A DNA stretch of 13,471 nucleotides, from NCBI GenBank assembly GCA_964462515.1, contig CAYWXK010000071.1:1-13471 (forward strand), in the 5' to 3' direction. The notes under the pieces are model-generated. The model made no database searches and was not told the DNA's origin. It saw nothing but the letters and a program-made list of their open reading frames with translations. Position numbers and translations under genes: made by a program. The DNA is from CAYWXK01 sp964462515 (GTDB lineage Bacteria > Planctomycetota > Phycisphaerae > Sedimentisphaerales > Anaerobacaceae). Below, piece by piece: positions 1-6,493 of the stretch; within the stretch, counting starts at the first letter, position 1; each line of letters opens with the position of its first letter.

Positions 1-1091
1 CCGGTCTGGGTCTTACAGGTTTTTAGCGCCACTCCCGTCCAGCCCAGACTGCGACCGAGCCTGACCAATTTCCAGTCGTGGGCGCTTTCGTCCATAAAAA
101 GCGGCTTACGTGCCGATACGCTGTGAACATCAATCTGATTTTTCTCCAGCTCATAAGGAAACGGCTGCTCCACATACAAAATCATCTGATAAATGCGGGA
201 ATACTCTTTCATCAGCCTATCCAGAATCTCATTAACATAAGCCGGCTCAGTAACCGTGCAATTAAAATCACTGCTCAGCCACAAAACACCGTTCTCAATC
301 GCTATTTTGCCGACTTTGACCAGTCGCTCATAATCCCAGACAGCATTATCGCCGCGTAATTTTACTTTCAGGCATTTAAGGCCATCTCGCTTAATCCAGT
401 CCGGTAGCAATACCGGATACCCGTCATCCGGTTCCGTTCCCGTCAGCTCATAAGCATCTAATAAATCCTTGCCACCAACAAGATGCCAGGCCGATAAACT
501 TTGAGCCCTCGGAAAATTCAAAAAATCAGCAGGATATTTGTCGGCAAACGAAAATTTGAATCCTTCAGCAGGCTTAAGAAAATCAGACAAATCCCGATTC
601 ATAAATTTTTTATTGTATGTGGAATACACATCCAGCCCAAGAAGCTGACCATACGCATCGTGCAGCGCAATATCAAACAACGAGCAGCAGACCAGAGCTG
701 CCAGATACGGCATTGGCCCCCTCCACTTGCCCCATTGTTTATTGAGCTTGTCTAAAAGCCCGGGCAGGACCGATTCAATAAAGTCGCTTCCCAATTCAAT
801 GGGGTGGCCATAATGTTCAAAGTTGGCCCACGCCTCAGCAAGCATACGGCAGAAAAGCTGCATCGCCTCGCATCTTTCATGGTAGGATGCTGTGCTTGGC
901 CAGGCCCACTGGACGCTCAGCGGCGTTTCGCCCCATCCCTGTGCCTTTCGCCCGCGCTTATCGGCAACCGTCACGCAGGCTCGAGCGCATATAACCGAGA
1001 CAAGCGTCTCAGGCCCAAACTTGAGCGGAATCCTCGTTTGAACAGGAATAAAGTATAAATCAGTGGAAATTGGACTTATATCGGTATCCAT
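1..1091 (-). CDS. Enolase-superfamily enzyme (mandelate racemase/muconate lactonizing type), 3' part cut by window edge
   Basis: This frame is open from an ATG at 1091 to the left edge, giving 363 complete codons with the C-terminus outside the window. The N-terminal capping domain covers roughly residues 11-230 and the barrel follows. Visible barrel residues fit the superfamily: K242-x-K244 at the end of strand 2, D275 in an S-D-F-N motif, E308 in V-E-Q-P, D334-E335 in M-D-E-S, and K357 near K360 on the next strand. D275, E308 and D334 would bind Mg2+. Lysines on both faces resemble the muconate lactonizing/dipeptide epimerase subgroup more than mandelate racemase, but the part that would carry a catalytic His is missing. 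The family abstracts a proton alpha to a carboxylate, so a sugar acid is a plausible substrate (inference). An in-frame TGA 12 bases upstream fixes ATG 1091 as the first possible start. The N-terminal domain looks long for the family. No signal peptide is seen, so it is probably cytoplasmic. Confidence 0.9.
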   Translation of the reverse strand, partial: MDTDISPISTDLYFIPVQTRIPLKFGPETLVSVICARACVTVADKRGRKAQGWGETPLSVQWAWPSTASYHERCEAMQLFCRMLAEAWANFEHYGHPIELGSDFIESVLPGLLDKLNKQWGKWRGPMPYLAALVCCSLFDIALHDAYGQLLGLDVYSTYNKKFMNRDLSDFLKPAEGFKFSFADKYPADFLNFPRAQSLSAWHLVGGKDLLDAYELTGTEPDDGYPVLLPDWIKRDGLKCLKVKLRGDNAVWDYERLVKVGKIAIENGVLWLSSDFNCTVTEPAYVNEILDRLMKEYSRIYQMILYVEQPFPYELEKNQIDVHSVSARKPLFMDESAHDWKLVRLGRSLGWTGVALKTCKTQT

Positions 1092-1106
1092 AGTCTGCCG
1101 TCAGTC

Positions 1107-1135
1107 CTTTTAAACCATTGTCCGGCAGTTGTCAA
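1107..1135 (-). promoter_or_regulatory. Sigma70-type promoter for the enolase-family gene
   Basis: On the reverse strand a perfect TTGACA (1135-1130) is followed after 17 bases by TAAAAG (1112-1107), which matches four of six -10 positions. The predicted start is near 1100, only about 9 bases before the ATG at 1091. The mRNA would be almost leaderless, and the AAAGGA just upstream would not be in the transcript. Confidence 0.55.
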
Positions 1136-1249
1136 TCCAGACTTTCTCGATTCTTATATTTGTGGCCGCTTTGACTTATGGCAAATCTATCAAAAAAGAT
1201 AGCTCCCTTGTTTCGGCCTGCAATAAGTAAAAAAAGACATTTTTTTAGG

Positions 1250-1277
1250 TTGCTTTGCCATTCCAAATCTCTATAAT
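1250..1277 (+). promoter_or_regulatory. Candidate promoter of the oxidoreductase operon
   Basis: TTGCTT (1250-1255) is followed after 16 bases by a perfect TATAAT (1272-1277). The predicted start near 1284 gives a leader of about 108 bases before the ATG at 1392. The leader ends in a strong AAAGGAG ribosome site seven bases from the start codon. Confidence 0.5.
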
Positions 1278-1391
1278 TTCAAGGATGTTTTGTGAGAGAG
1301 CGGTGTTAGGAGCTAAATAAATTCGTTTTTAGTTCGTGGCTAAAACAATAATTACAAAAGCGCAAACGTCTTTTTTGAAAGGAGCGCAGGT

Positions 1392-2564
1392 ATGAAACTT
1401 GAACGAAAGTTGAAAATGGGTATGGTCGGCGGCGGACCAGGTGCCTTCATCGGTGATGTCCATCGCAAAGCATCCCGTATGGACGGCCAAATCGAGCTGG
1501 TTGCGGGAGCATTCGACATCAACCCCGAAAAATCCCTGCAAATGGGTAAGCAGCTCTATCTTGACCTCGGACGCGTCTATGGCACCTACAAGGAAATGAT
1601 TGAGGGCGAGCGCAAGCTGCCGAAGGATGAAAGAATTGACTTCGTATCGATTACTACGCCGAACAACTGGCACTTCCCAATCGCCCGTGATTTCCTCAAG
1701 GCCGGCTTCCACATAATGTGTGAAAAGCCAATGACATTTAACGTCAAGGAAGCAAAGGCCCTTCAAAAGCTCGTTAAGTCTTCAGGGCTGGTGTTCGGAC
1801 TGATGCACAACTATACCGGATACCCGATGGTCAAACTCGCCAGAGACCTAGCCAGAGGCGGTGAGCTCGGTGAAATCCGAAAGATTATTGTTCAGTATCC
1901 ACAGGGCTGGCTGGCCACCCCGCTCGAAAGAACCGGACATATGCAGGCCTCCTGGCGAACCGACCCCAAACAAAGCGGCGGCGCCGGCTGTATGGGTGAC
2001 ATCGGCACGCACGCCGAGAACCTCTCGGAATACATCACCGGACTTAAGATTACCCAAATCTGTGCAGACCTGACAATTTTTGTCAAAGGCAGAGCCCTCG
2101 ATGATGACGGCAACTGCCTGCTGCAATTCAATAACGGCGCAAAAGGAATCCTCCACGCAAGCCAGATTTCCATAGGCGAAGAAAACAACCTCGCCATCTG
2201 GGTCTATGGCGAAAAGAAAAGTCTCGAATGGCACCAGGAGCACCCCAACCACCTCTACGTCAAAGAGCCTGATGGTGCGCTGCAGGTCTGGCGTCGCGGA
2301 AATGGTTATGTAGGAGCTAAAAGTCCTGCCGCTGCCCGTGCCACACGTCTGCCGTCCGGCCATCCCGAGGCCTTCCTCGAAGCCTTTGCCAATACCTACT
2401 GCAACTTTGCCGACACCTTGCGTGCCCATCTGGAAGGCAGAAAGCCAGACCCAATCGTAACCGACTTCCCGAACGTTGACGATGGCCTGCGGGGTATGCT
2501 CTTTATCGAGACCGTCCTGGCCAGCAGCAAGAGCAAGCAAAAATGGACACCATTTAAGAAATAA
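1392..2564 (+). CDS. Gfo/Idh/MocA family NAD(P)-dependent oxidoreductase, cytoplasmic
   Basis: This 390-residue protein has the two-domain plan of the Gfo/Idh/MocA family, which oxidises or reduces hydroxyl groups of sugars, inositols and glycosides using a bound nicotinamide cofactor. A Rossmann fold opens the protein, with a glycine-rich G-G-G-P-G turn at residues 13-17. The conserved E-K-P motif is at 111-113, with K112 the usual catalytic lysine. A G-D-I-G-T-H motif at 202-207 supplies the usual Asp/His pair (D203, H207) in the C-terminal domain. No signal peptide precedes the Rossmann fold, unlike the other three genes of the operon, so it should act in the cytoplasm. The start is set by AAAGGAG seven bases upstream. 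It is the first gene of a four-gene forward run. Its general form recalls glycoside 3-dehydrogenases such as YcjS, but the substrate is not determined by anything visible. Confidence 0.93.
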   Translation: MKLERKLKMGMVGGGPGAFIGDVHRKASRMDGQIELVAGAFDINPEKSLQMGKQLYLDLGRVYGTYKEMIEGERKLPKDERIDFVSITTPNNWHFPIARDFLKAGFHIMCEKPMTFNVKEAKALQKLVKSSGLVFGLMHNYTGYPMVKLARDLARGGELGEIRKIIVQYPQGWLATPLERTGHMQASWRTDPKQSGGAGCMGDIGTHAENLSEYITGLKITQICADLTIFVKGRALDDDGNCLLQFNNGAKGILHASQISIGEENNLAIWVYGEKKSLEWHQEHPNHLYVKEPDGALQVWRRGNGYVGAKSPAAARATRLPSGHPEAFLEAFANTYCNFADTLRAHLEGRKPDPIVTDFPNVDDGLRGMLFIETVLASSKSKQKWTPFKK

Positions 2565-2570
2565 GAATTT

Positions 2571-2612
2571 AGCGTATGGCGTATAGCAACTGAATGCTAA
2601 ACGCTGGACGCT
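2571..2612. repeat. Intergenic imperfect hairpin resembling a dispersed GCGTAT/ACGCT repeat
   Basis: The gap after the first oxidoreductase gene carries repeated AGCGT/GGCGT and ACGCT words. An 11-base stem with one mismatch and one wobble pairs 2578-2588 with 2595-2605 around a six-base loop. No T run follows, so it does not look like a terminator. From memory, tandem GCGTATAGC-type words of this kind recur between genes in many environmental genomes. The copy number in this genome cannot be seen here. Confidence 0.45.
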
Positions 2613-2633
2613 GTTACTTGAAGGAAGCTATCT

Positions 2634-3944
2634 ATGTCGCAAGAAAAAATCAACCGGCGGCAGTTTCTTAAAAAATCTTCAGAGGCAGCCGCGGGCGTGG
2701 CGGCTTTCCCATACATAGTCCGTTCGGCAGCTCTGGGTCAAGAAGGTCCAGCCGCGAGCGAACGCATTGTTCTCGGTTCTATCGGCGTGGGGGGCCAGGG
2801 CACCGGCAACATGCAGGCATTTTTAGGATGCAGGGAGGCGCGGGTAGTCGCCGTTTGCGACGTAGTTGAAGACCGCCGACAAAAAGCTAAAGACATTGTT
2901 GATAAACACTACGACGACAAAGGATGCGCTGCATACAACGACTTTCGTGAAGTCCTTGCCCGCAAAGACATCGATGCGGTCGTAATTACCACACAGGACC
3001 ATTGGCACGCCGTAATCGATGTCGCAGCCGCCCGCGCCGGCAAAGATATGTATTGCGAAAAACCGTTAGGCGTCTCCGTAGCCGAAGGTCAGGCAATCCG
3101 CGATGCAGTGCGAAGGTATGGCCGGGTCTTCCAGACAGGAACCCAGCAGCGCTCGGACCGCAAATTCCGCTTTGCCTGCGAGCTGGCGATTAACGGCTAC
3201 GTCGGCAAAATCCATACGGTCAAGGTTGGCGCACCAGGCCCCGAATATAAGAGAACATACCTCAAACCTCCAACCGAGGAGCCGATTCCGCCGGGGTTTG
3301 ACTACGATATGTATATCGGCCCGGCCACTATGAAACCATACAACGGCGGTCGCCTCGCCTGGCCGGACTGGTATCTGATATGGGACTATTCGGCGGGCTT
3401 TATCGTCAACTGGGGCGTCCACCACCTCGACATCGCCAACTGGGGCTGCCCTGCCGTAACCAGCCAGCCGTTCGAGCTTGAATTTAAGGGCAGTTACCGC
3501 AACGACGGCCTTACCGACAATATCAACGACTGGCAGGGACAGTTCACATACGCAAGCGGTCTGAAAATGACCTACTCGGACACCGGCAATCCGAATAAAA
3601 TCGGCTGCACCTTCGAGGGTGACAAGGGCTGGGTCTATGTTGACCGCGCAGGAATCTGGGCGGAGCCGGCATCGCTGCTGGGTGTTAAACTCAAGCCAGA
3701 TGAAATTCACCTCCACGAATCCACCAGCCACCACAGCGATTTCCTGCAATGCGTCCGCTCTCGCCGGGACCCGGTATCTGATGTTGAAGCCGGCCACAAG
3801 GCCTCTTATCTTGGCCTGATTGCAGAAATTGCGGTTCGGCTGAATCGCAAGCTCAAATGGGACCCAGTTGCTGAAAAATTCATCGATGATGACCAGGCAA
3901 ATCGTCTTTTAGCCAGACCGTTGCGGTCTCCCTGGCATTTATGA
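2634..3944 (+). CDS. Tat-exported Gfo/Idh/MocA family oxidoreductase
   Basis: This 436-residue protein starts with a twin-arginine signal, R8-R9-Q-F-L-K, followed by an alanine-rich hydrophobic stretch ending near residue 35. It should therefore fold with its cofactor in the cytoplasm and be exported. Zymomonas glucose-fructose oxidoreductase is the classical precedent for a Tat-exported family member with tightly held NADP. The glycine-rich Rossmann turn is at about 50-58 and E-K-P at 142-144 (catalytic K143). The family motif W-G-V-H-H-L-D-I-A-N-W is at 260-270, with H263, H264 and D266 near the active site. The C-terminus ends in an R-x-L-R-x-P-W-x-L tail that I associate with planctomycete members. 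An AAGGA site lies about eight bases before the ATG. Spacing to the neighbours (69 and 67 bases) fits an operon. The substrate is unknown. Confidence 0.93.
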   Translation: MSQEKINRRQFLKKSSEAAAGVAAFPYIVRSAALGQEGPAASERIVLGSIGVGGQGTGNMQAFLGCREARVVAVCDVVEDRRQKAKDIVDKHYDDKGCAAYNDFREVLARKDIDAVVITTQDHWHAVIDVAAARAGKDMYCEKPLGVSVAEGQAIRDAVRRYGRVFQTGTQQRSDRKFRFACELAINGYVGKIHTVKVGAPGPEYKRTYLKPPTEEPIPPGFDYDMYIGPATMKPYNGGRLAWPDWYLIWDYSAGFIVNWGVHHLDIANWGCPAVTSQPFELEFKGSYRNDGLTDNINDWQGQFTYASGLKMTYSDTGNPNKIGCTFEGDKGWVYVDRAGIWAEPASLLGVKLKPDEIHLHESTSHHSDFLQCVRSRRDPVSDVEAGHKASYLGLIAEIAVRLNRKLKWDPVAEKFIDDDQANRLLARPLRSPWHL

Positions 3945-4011
3945 GGATAGCTAAAAATAAGGAAAATGCACAATATGACAAAGTATATGTAAATTACTTA
4001 GGAGCCAAAAA

Positions 4012-4953
4012 ATGAAATACCAGCAAAAGAATCCTGATAGAATTTCCACCTGTGATTTTATGGACCGACGCACCCTTATCAAATCTGTAATTGGCGCAGC
4101 GGCAGTTGCCGCTACTTATAGAGTTGGCCTTTCAGCCGCCCAGGAAACTGCCCCAAAACCTAAACAGGGCGTCCTGAAGCTCGGCAGCCAGGATGGCCGC
4201 ATACCGGGTGACAGTCTGCAGGAAAAAGTTGCCAAGTTAGAGAAATGGGGCGGCACAGGCCTCGAAGTCGGCGGCGGCGGACTCGCCGGCAGAGTAAAAA
4301 ACATCAAGGAAGCAATCAAAGGCACAAACGTCAAGATAAGCGCTATATGCGCCGGTTACTCAGGCGCCCCTATTTCACACGACCCCGCCGAACGCGATGA
4401 GGCCGTCAGAACCATCAAGGAAATCCTCGCAGCAGCAGGTGAGCTACAATCAACCGGCCTGATAGTTGTTCCCGCATTCAATAACCAGACAACTCTTGAC
4501 AACAAAGAAGGCCGAAAGATTCTCGTGGATATGCTGCCGGACCTCGGCGAGCACGCCGTCCAATGCGGTACACGAATTTTGATGGAGCCGCTCAACCGTG
4601 GTGAGGCCTTCTTCCTGCGTCAGTTAGCCGATGCCGCCGCAATCTGCCGTGATGTAAAGCACCCGGGTATCTGTTTGATGGGCGACTTCTATCATATGAA
4701 TATCGAAGAAACAAGCGACTGGGGCGCGTTCCTCTCGGCAGGCAAATATCTCCATCACGTTCATCTTGCCAGCGCCAAGCGAAATCTACCCGGTCAGGAT
4801 GAGAAGAGCTTCGTAGAAGGTTTTCGCGGCCTGAAAATGATTGGCTATCAGGATTATTGCAGCCTCGAATGCGGCTGCAAGGGCGACCCCGAGGTTGAAA
4901 TTCCCAAGGCGTTCCGCTTCCTGGAAGAGCAGTGGAAGCAGGCAACCGTTTAG
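4012..4953 (+). CDS. Tat-exported sugar phosphate isomerase/epimerase-like TIM-barrel protein
   Basis: This 313-residue protein belongs to the xylose isomerase-like/AP endonuclease 2 TIM-barrel family. A twin-arginine signal, R19-R20-T-L-I-K, is followed by a hydrophobic alanine stretch and a likely cleavage after S-A-A near residue 43. Candidate metal ligands sit at family positions: E192 in M-E-P-L-N-R, D225 and H228 in G-D-F-Y-H, H251 in H-V-H-L, and E286 in S-L-E-C-G. This arrangement is typical of ketose 3-epimerases, hydroxypyruvate isomerases and related keto-sugar lyases or hydratases. A TAGGAG site seven bases before ATG 4012 decides the start. The internal ATG just before the twin arginines has no ribosome site. 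Between two exported Gfo/Idh/MocA enzymes, it probably acts on their keto-sugar product (inference). Confidence 0.9.
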   Translation: MKYQQKNPDRISTCDFMDRRTLIKSVIGAAAVAATYRVGLSAAQETAPKPKQGVLKLGSQDGRIPGDSLQEKVAKLEKWGGTGLEVGGGGLAGRVKNIKEAIKGTNVKISAICAGYSGAPISHDPAERDEAVRTIKEILAAAGELQSTGLIVVPAFNNQTTLDNKEGRKILVDMLPDLGEHAVQCGTRILMEPLNRGEAFFLRQLADAAAICRDVKHPGICLMGDFYHMNIEETSDWGAFLSAGKYLHHVHLASAKRNLPGQDEKSFVEGFRGLKMIGYQDYCSLECGCKGDPEVEIPKAFRFLEEQWKQATV

Positions 4954-4965
4954 CTCCCAGCCGTG

Positions 4966-4986
4966 TTCTGAGCGCAGTCGAAGGAT
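4966..4986. repeat. Dispersed-repeat-like word between operon genes
   Basis: The gap holds TTCTGAGCGCAGTCGAAGGA. Its reverse complement reads as the peptide P-S-T-A-L-R-T, a signature I recognise from spurious proteins predicted over widely dispersed intergenic repeats in many bacterial genomes. Only one copy lies in this window, so membership rests on recall of the motif. Confidence 0.5.
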
Positions 4987-5005
4987 TTATGCTGAGAGGT
5001 TGTTC

Positions 5006-5024
5006 CGTCGCCGTGCCGGCGACG
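5006..5024. repeat. Perfect GC-rich hairpin upstream of the last operon gene
   Basis: CGTCGCCG (5006-5013) and CGGCGACG (5017-5024) form a perfect eight-base stem around a TGC loop. No T run follows, so it is not a standard intrinsic terminator. It sits about 70 bases before the next gene and just after the dispersed-repeat-like word. It may belong to the same small element, or act as an mRNA-stabilising stem. Confidence 0.6.
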
Positions 5025-5095
5025 TAACGGCAATCTATACCGGACAATACAATGCAAGACAAAGCATAGAAATTTTTAGTGGAAAGGAGTTATTC

Positions 5096-6382
5096 ATGAA
5101 CAACAAAACTATTCAAAAAACTGGTGAGGTTTCTCGTAGAGATTTCATCAAAACCTCGGCAGCAGTATCTCTGGCTGCTATGGCCGTGACGACCAACCGC
5201 ATCTTCGCCGCCGGCACAGAAAAAATCCGCGTGGCGCTGATAGGATGCGGCGGACGCGGCAACGGGGCCCTGAACGACTGCCTCGCTGCTGCAAAGCACA
5301 TCAATCTCAATGTTGAGGTTGTCGCGACAGCCGACTGGTTCAAAGGCAAGGCCGAGAGCACCGGCAAGGATAAGGGTGTCCCGCCGGAAAGATGCTTTGG
5401 CGGTGGAGACGGCTATAAAAAGCTCCTTGAAGCCAACCCCGACGTCGTGTTGATAGCCACGTCGCCGAATTTCCGACCTGTCCATTTCGAGGCAGCCATT
5501 AAGGCCGGAAAGCACGTCTTTATGGAAAAGCCGGTTGCCGTTGACCCGCCCGGAGCCCGAAAAGTTATCGAGGCAGGCGAGCTTGCAAAACAAAAGGGCC
5601 TAGCCGTCGTTGCCGGCACGCAGCGCAGACACGAGCGAAGTTATCGCCGCACTCAATACGCCGTCGAGCATGGCGCTATCGGCAAAATCGTCGGCGGCTG
5701 TGTATGGTGGTGCGGCGGCGCTCTGTGGTATCAGAAGCGCAAAGAGAATGAGAGCGATGCCGACTATATGGTCCGCAACTGGGTCAGCTTCACCGAGATG
5801 TCGGGCGACCACATTGTTGAGCAGCATGTTCACAATCTCGACATCGCCAACTGGTACATTGGCCACCCACCGGTAACGGCTTTAGGCTTCGGCGGACGTG
5901 CCCGCCGCAAGACCGGCAACCAGTTTGATTTCCACAGCATTGACTTCGACTATGGCGACGGCTGCCGCATCCACAGTATGTGCCGACAGATTAACGGCAC
6001 CGACGGTGATGTCAGAGAGTTCTTCGCAGGCACTGAAGGCATAACCTGGGGCAATGGCGGAACCAAATCCCAAAAGACTATTGACATCCCCGATTTCCCC
6101 GAGCAGGGCGGCCCCTATTGCCAGGAGCATATTGACCTGCTCGACAGCATCATTAAGGGAAAGCCCCTCAATGAAGCCCGCAATGTCGCCGAATCAACGC
6201 TTACCGCGATTATGGGCCGAATTTCCACTTATACCGGTAAACTGATTAGATGGTCGGACCTTACTGAGAAGAAAGACTCCCAGTGGTATAACCTGACCCT
6301 CAAACCGGCCGCGGAAGATTTCGAAAAAGGCGAGGTGAAAGCTCCGCCGGATGATGTCGTTCCAGTACCAGGCAAAGATTAG
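5096..6382 (+). CDS. Tat-exported Gfo/Idh/MocA family oxidoreductase, last gene of the operon
   Basis: The gene encodes 428 residues from ATG 5096. The frame is open back to 4841, but that stretch overlaps the preceding gene and repeat-like DNA. ATG 5096 has AAAGGAG six bases upstream and places a twin-arginine signal, R14-R15-D-F-I-K, at the N-terminus. A hydrophobic stretch follows, with likely cleavage near residue 39 (F-A-A). The Rossmann turn I-G-C-G-G-R-G is at 49-55, E-K-P at 144-146 (K145), and an H-V-H-N-L-D-I-A-N-W motif at 244-253 carries H244, H246 and D249. G-T-Q-R-R near 174-178 is a common family element. It differs clearly in sequence from the exported oxidoreductase at 2634, so it is not a recent duplicate. 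It presumably works with the barrel protein and the other exported oxidoreductase on one periplasmic substrate. Its exact reaction is not deducible. Confidence 0.93.
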   Translation: MNNKTIQKTGEVSRRDFIKTSAAVSLAAMAVTTNRIFAAGTEKIRVALIGCGGRGNGALNDCLAAAKHINLNVEVVATADWFKGKAESTGKDKGVPPERCFGGGDGYKKLLEANPDVVLIATSPNFRPVHFEAAIKAGKHVFMEKPVAVDPPGARKVIEAGELAKQKGLAVVAGTQRRHERSYRRTQYAVEHGAIGKIVGGCVWWCGGALWYQKRKENESDADYMVRNWVSFTEMSGDHIVEQHVHNLDIANWYIGHPPVTALGFGGRARRKTGNQFDFHSIDFDYGDGCRIHSMCRQINGTDGDVREFFAGTEGITWGNGGTKSQKTIDIPDFPEQGGPYCQEHIDLLDSIIKGKPLNEARNVAESTLTAIMGRISTYTGKLIRWSDLTEKKDSQWYNLTLKPAAEDFEKGEVKAPPDDVVPVPGKD

Positions 6383-6423
6383 CACTGGTTCTCTCCTGCT
6401 GATGCTGATTACAGCTTGTATCT

Positions 6424-6463
6424 AATAAAAAAGTCGCGCCGATAACGGCGCGACTTTTTTATT
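6424..6463. terminator. Bidirectional intrinsic terminator between convergent genes
   Basis: A perfect 18-base stem (6424-6441 with 6446-6463) around an ATAA loop has a GC-rich core, GTCGCGCCG with CGGCGCGAC, flanked by six A on one side and six T on the other. It therefore works in both directions. It ends the forward oxidoreductase operon and the reverse SH3b gene. Confidence 0.95.
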
Positions 6464-6493
6464 CACAAGTTTTGCTTCGCCCCGCAAGACCGA

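Larger units (their letters stand above)
1092..1391. other. Divergent intergenic regulatory region
   Basis: This 300-base gap separates the divergent enolase-family gene and the forward operon. It holds one candidate promoter for each direction. Between them lies an AT-rich stretch with a short inverted repeat, CTATC (1187-1191) and GATAG (1198-1202) around six A, and long A and T runs near 1229-1246. I see no credible gene in it. A short reverse-strand frame reaching 1329 comes from the antisense of the neighbouring gene. Confidence 0.6.

Noticed and set aside
78..1058. Three short forward-strand frames of 84-93 codons
   Set aside because: They are antisense to the enolase-superfamily gene, whose reverse translation carries conserved motifs throughout. 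They have no ribosome sites or recognisable domains.
1848..2540. Reverse-strand frame of 230 codons
   Set aside because: It lies entirely antisense within the first Gfo/Idh/MocA gene and reflects codon bias in GC-rich DNA.
3066..3797. Reverse-strand frame of 243 codons
   Set aside because: It is antisense to the Tat-exported oxidoreductase at 2634, whose motifs are convincing. Nothing familiar is in the reverse reading.
4592..5062. Reverse-strand frame of 156 codons containing N-P-S-T-A-L-R-T
   Set aside because: That peptide is a hallmark of translated dispersed repeat DNA, and the rest is antisense to the barrel gene.
4841..5095. 85-codon N-terminal extension of the last oxidoreductase
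   Set aside because: It overlaps the barrel gene and crosses repeat-like DNA. The ATG at 5096 has a strong ribosome site and puts the twin-arginine signal at the N-terminus.
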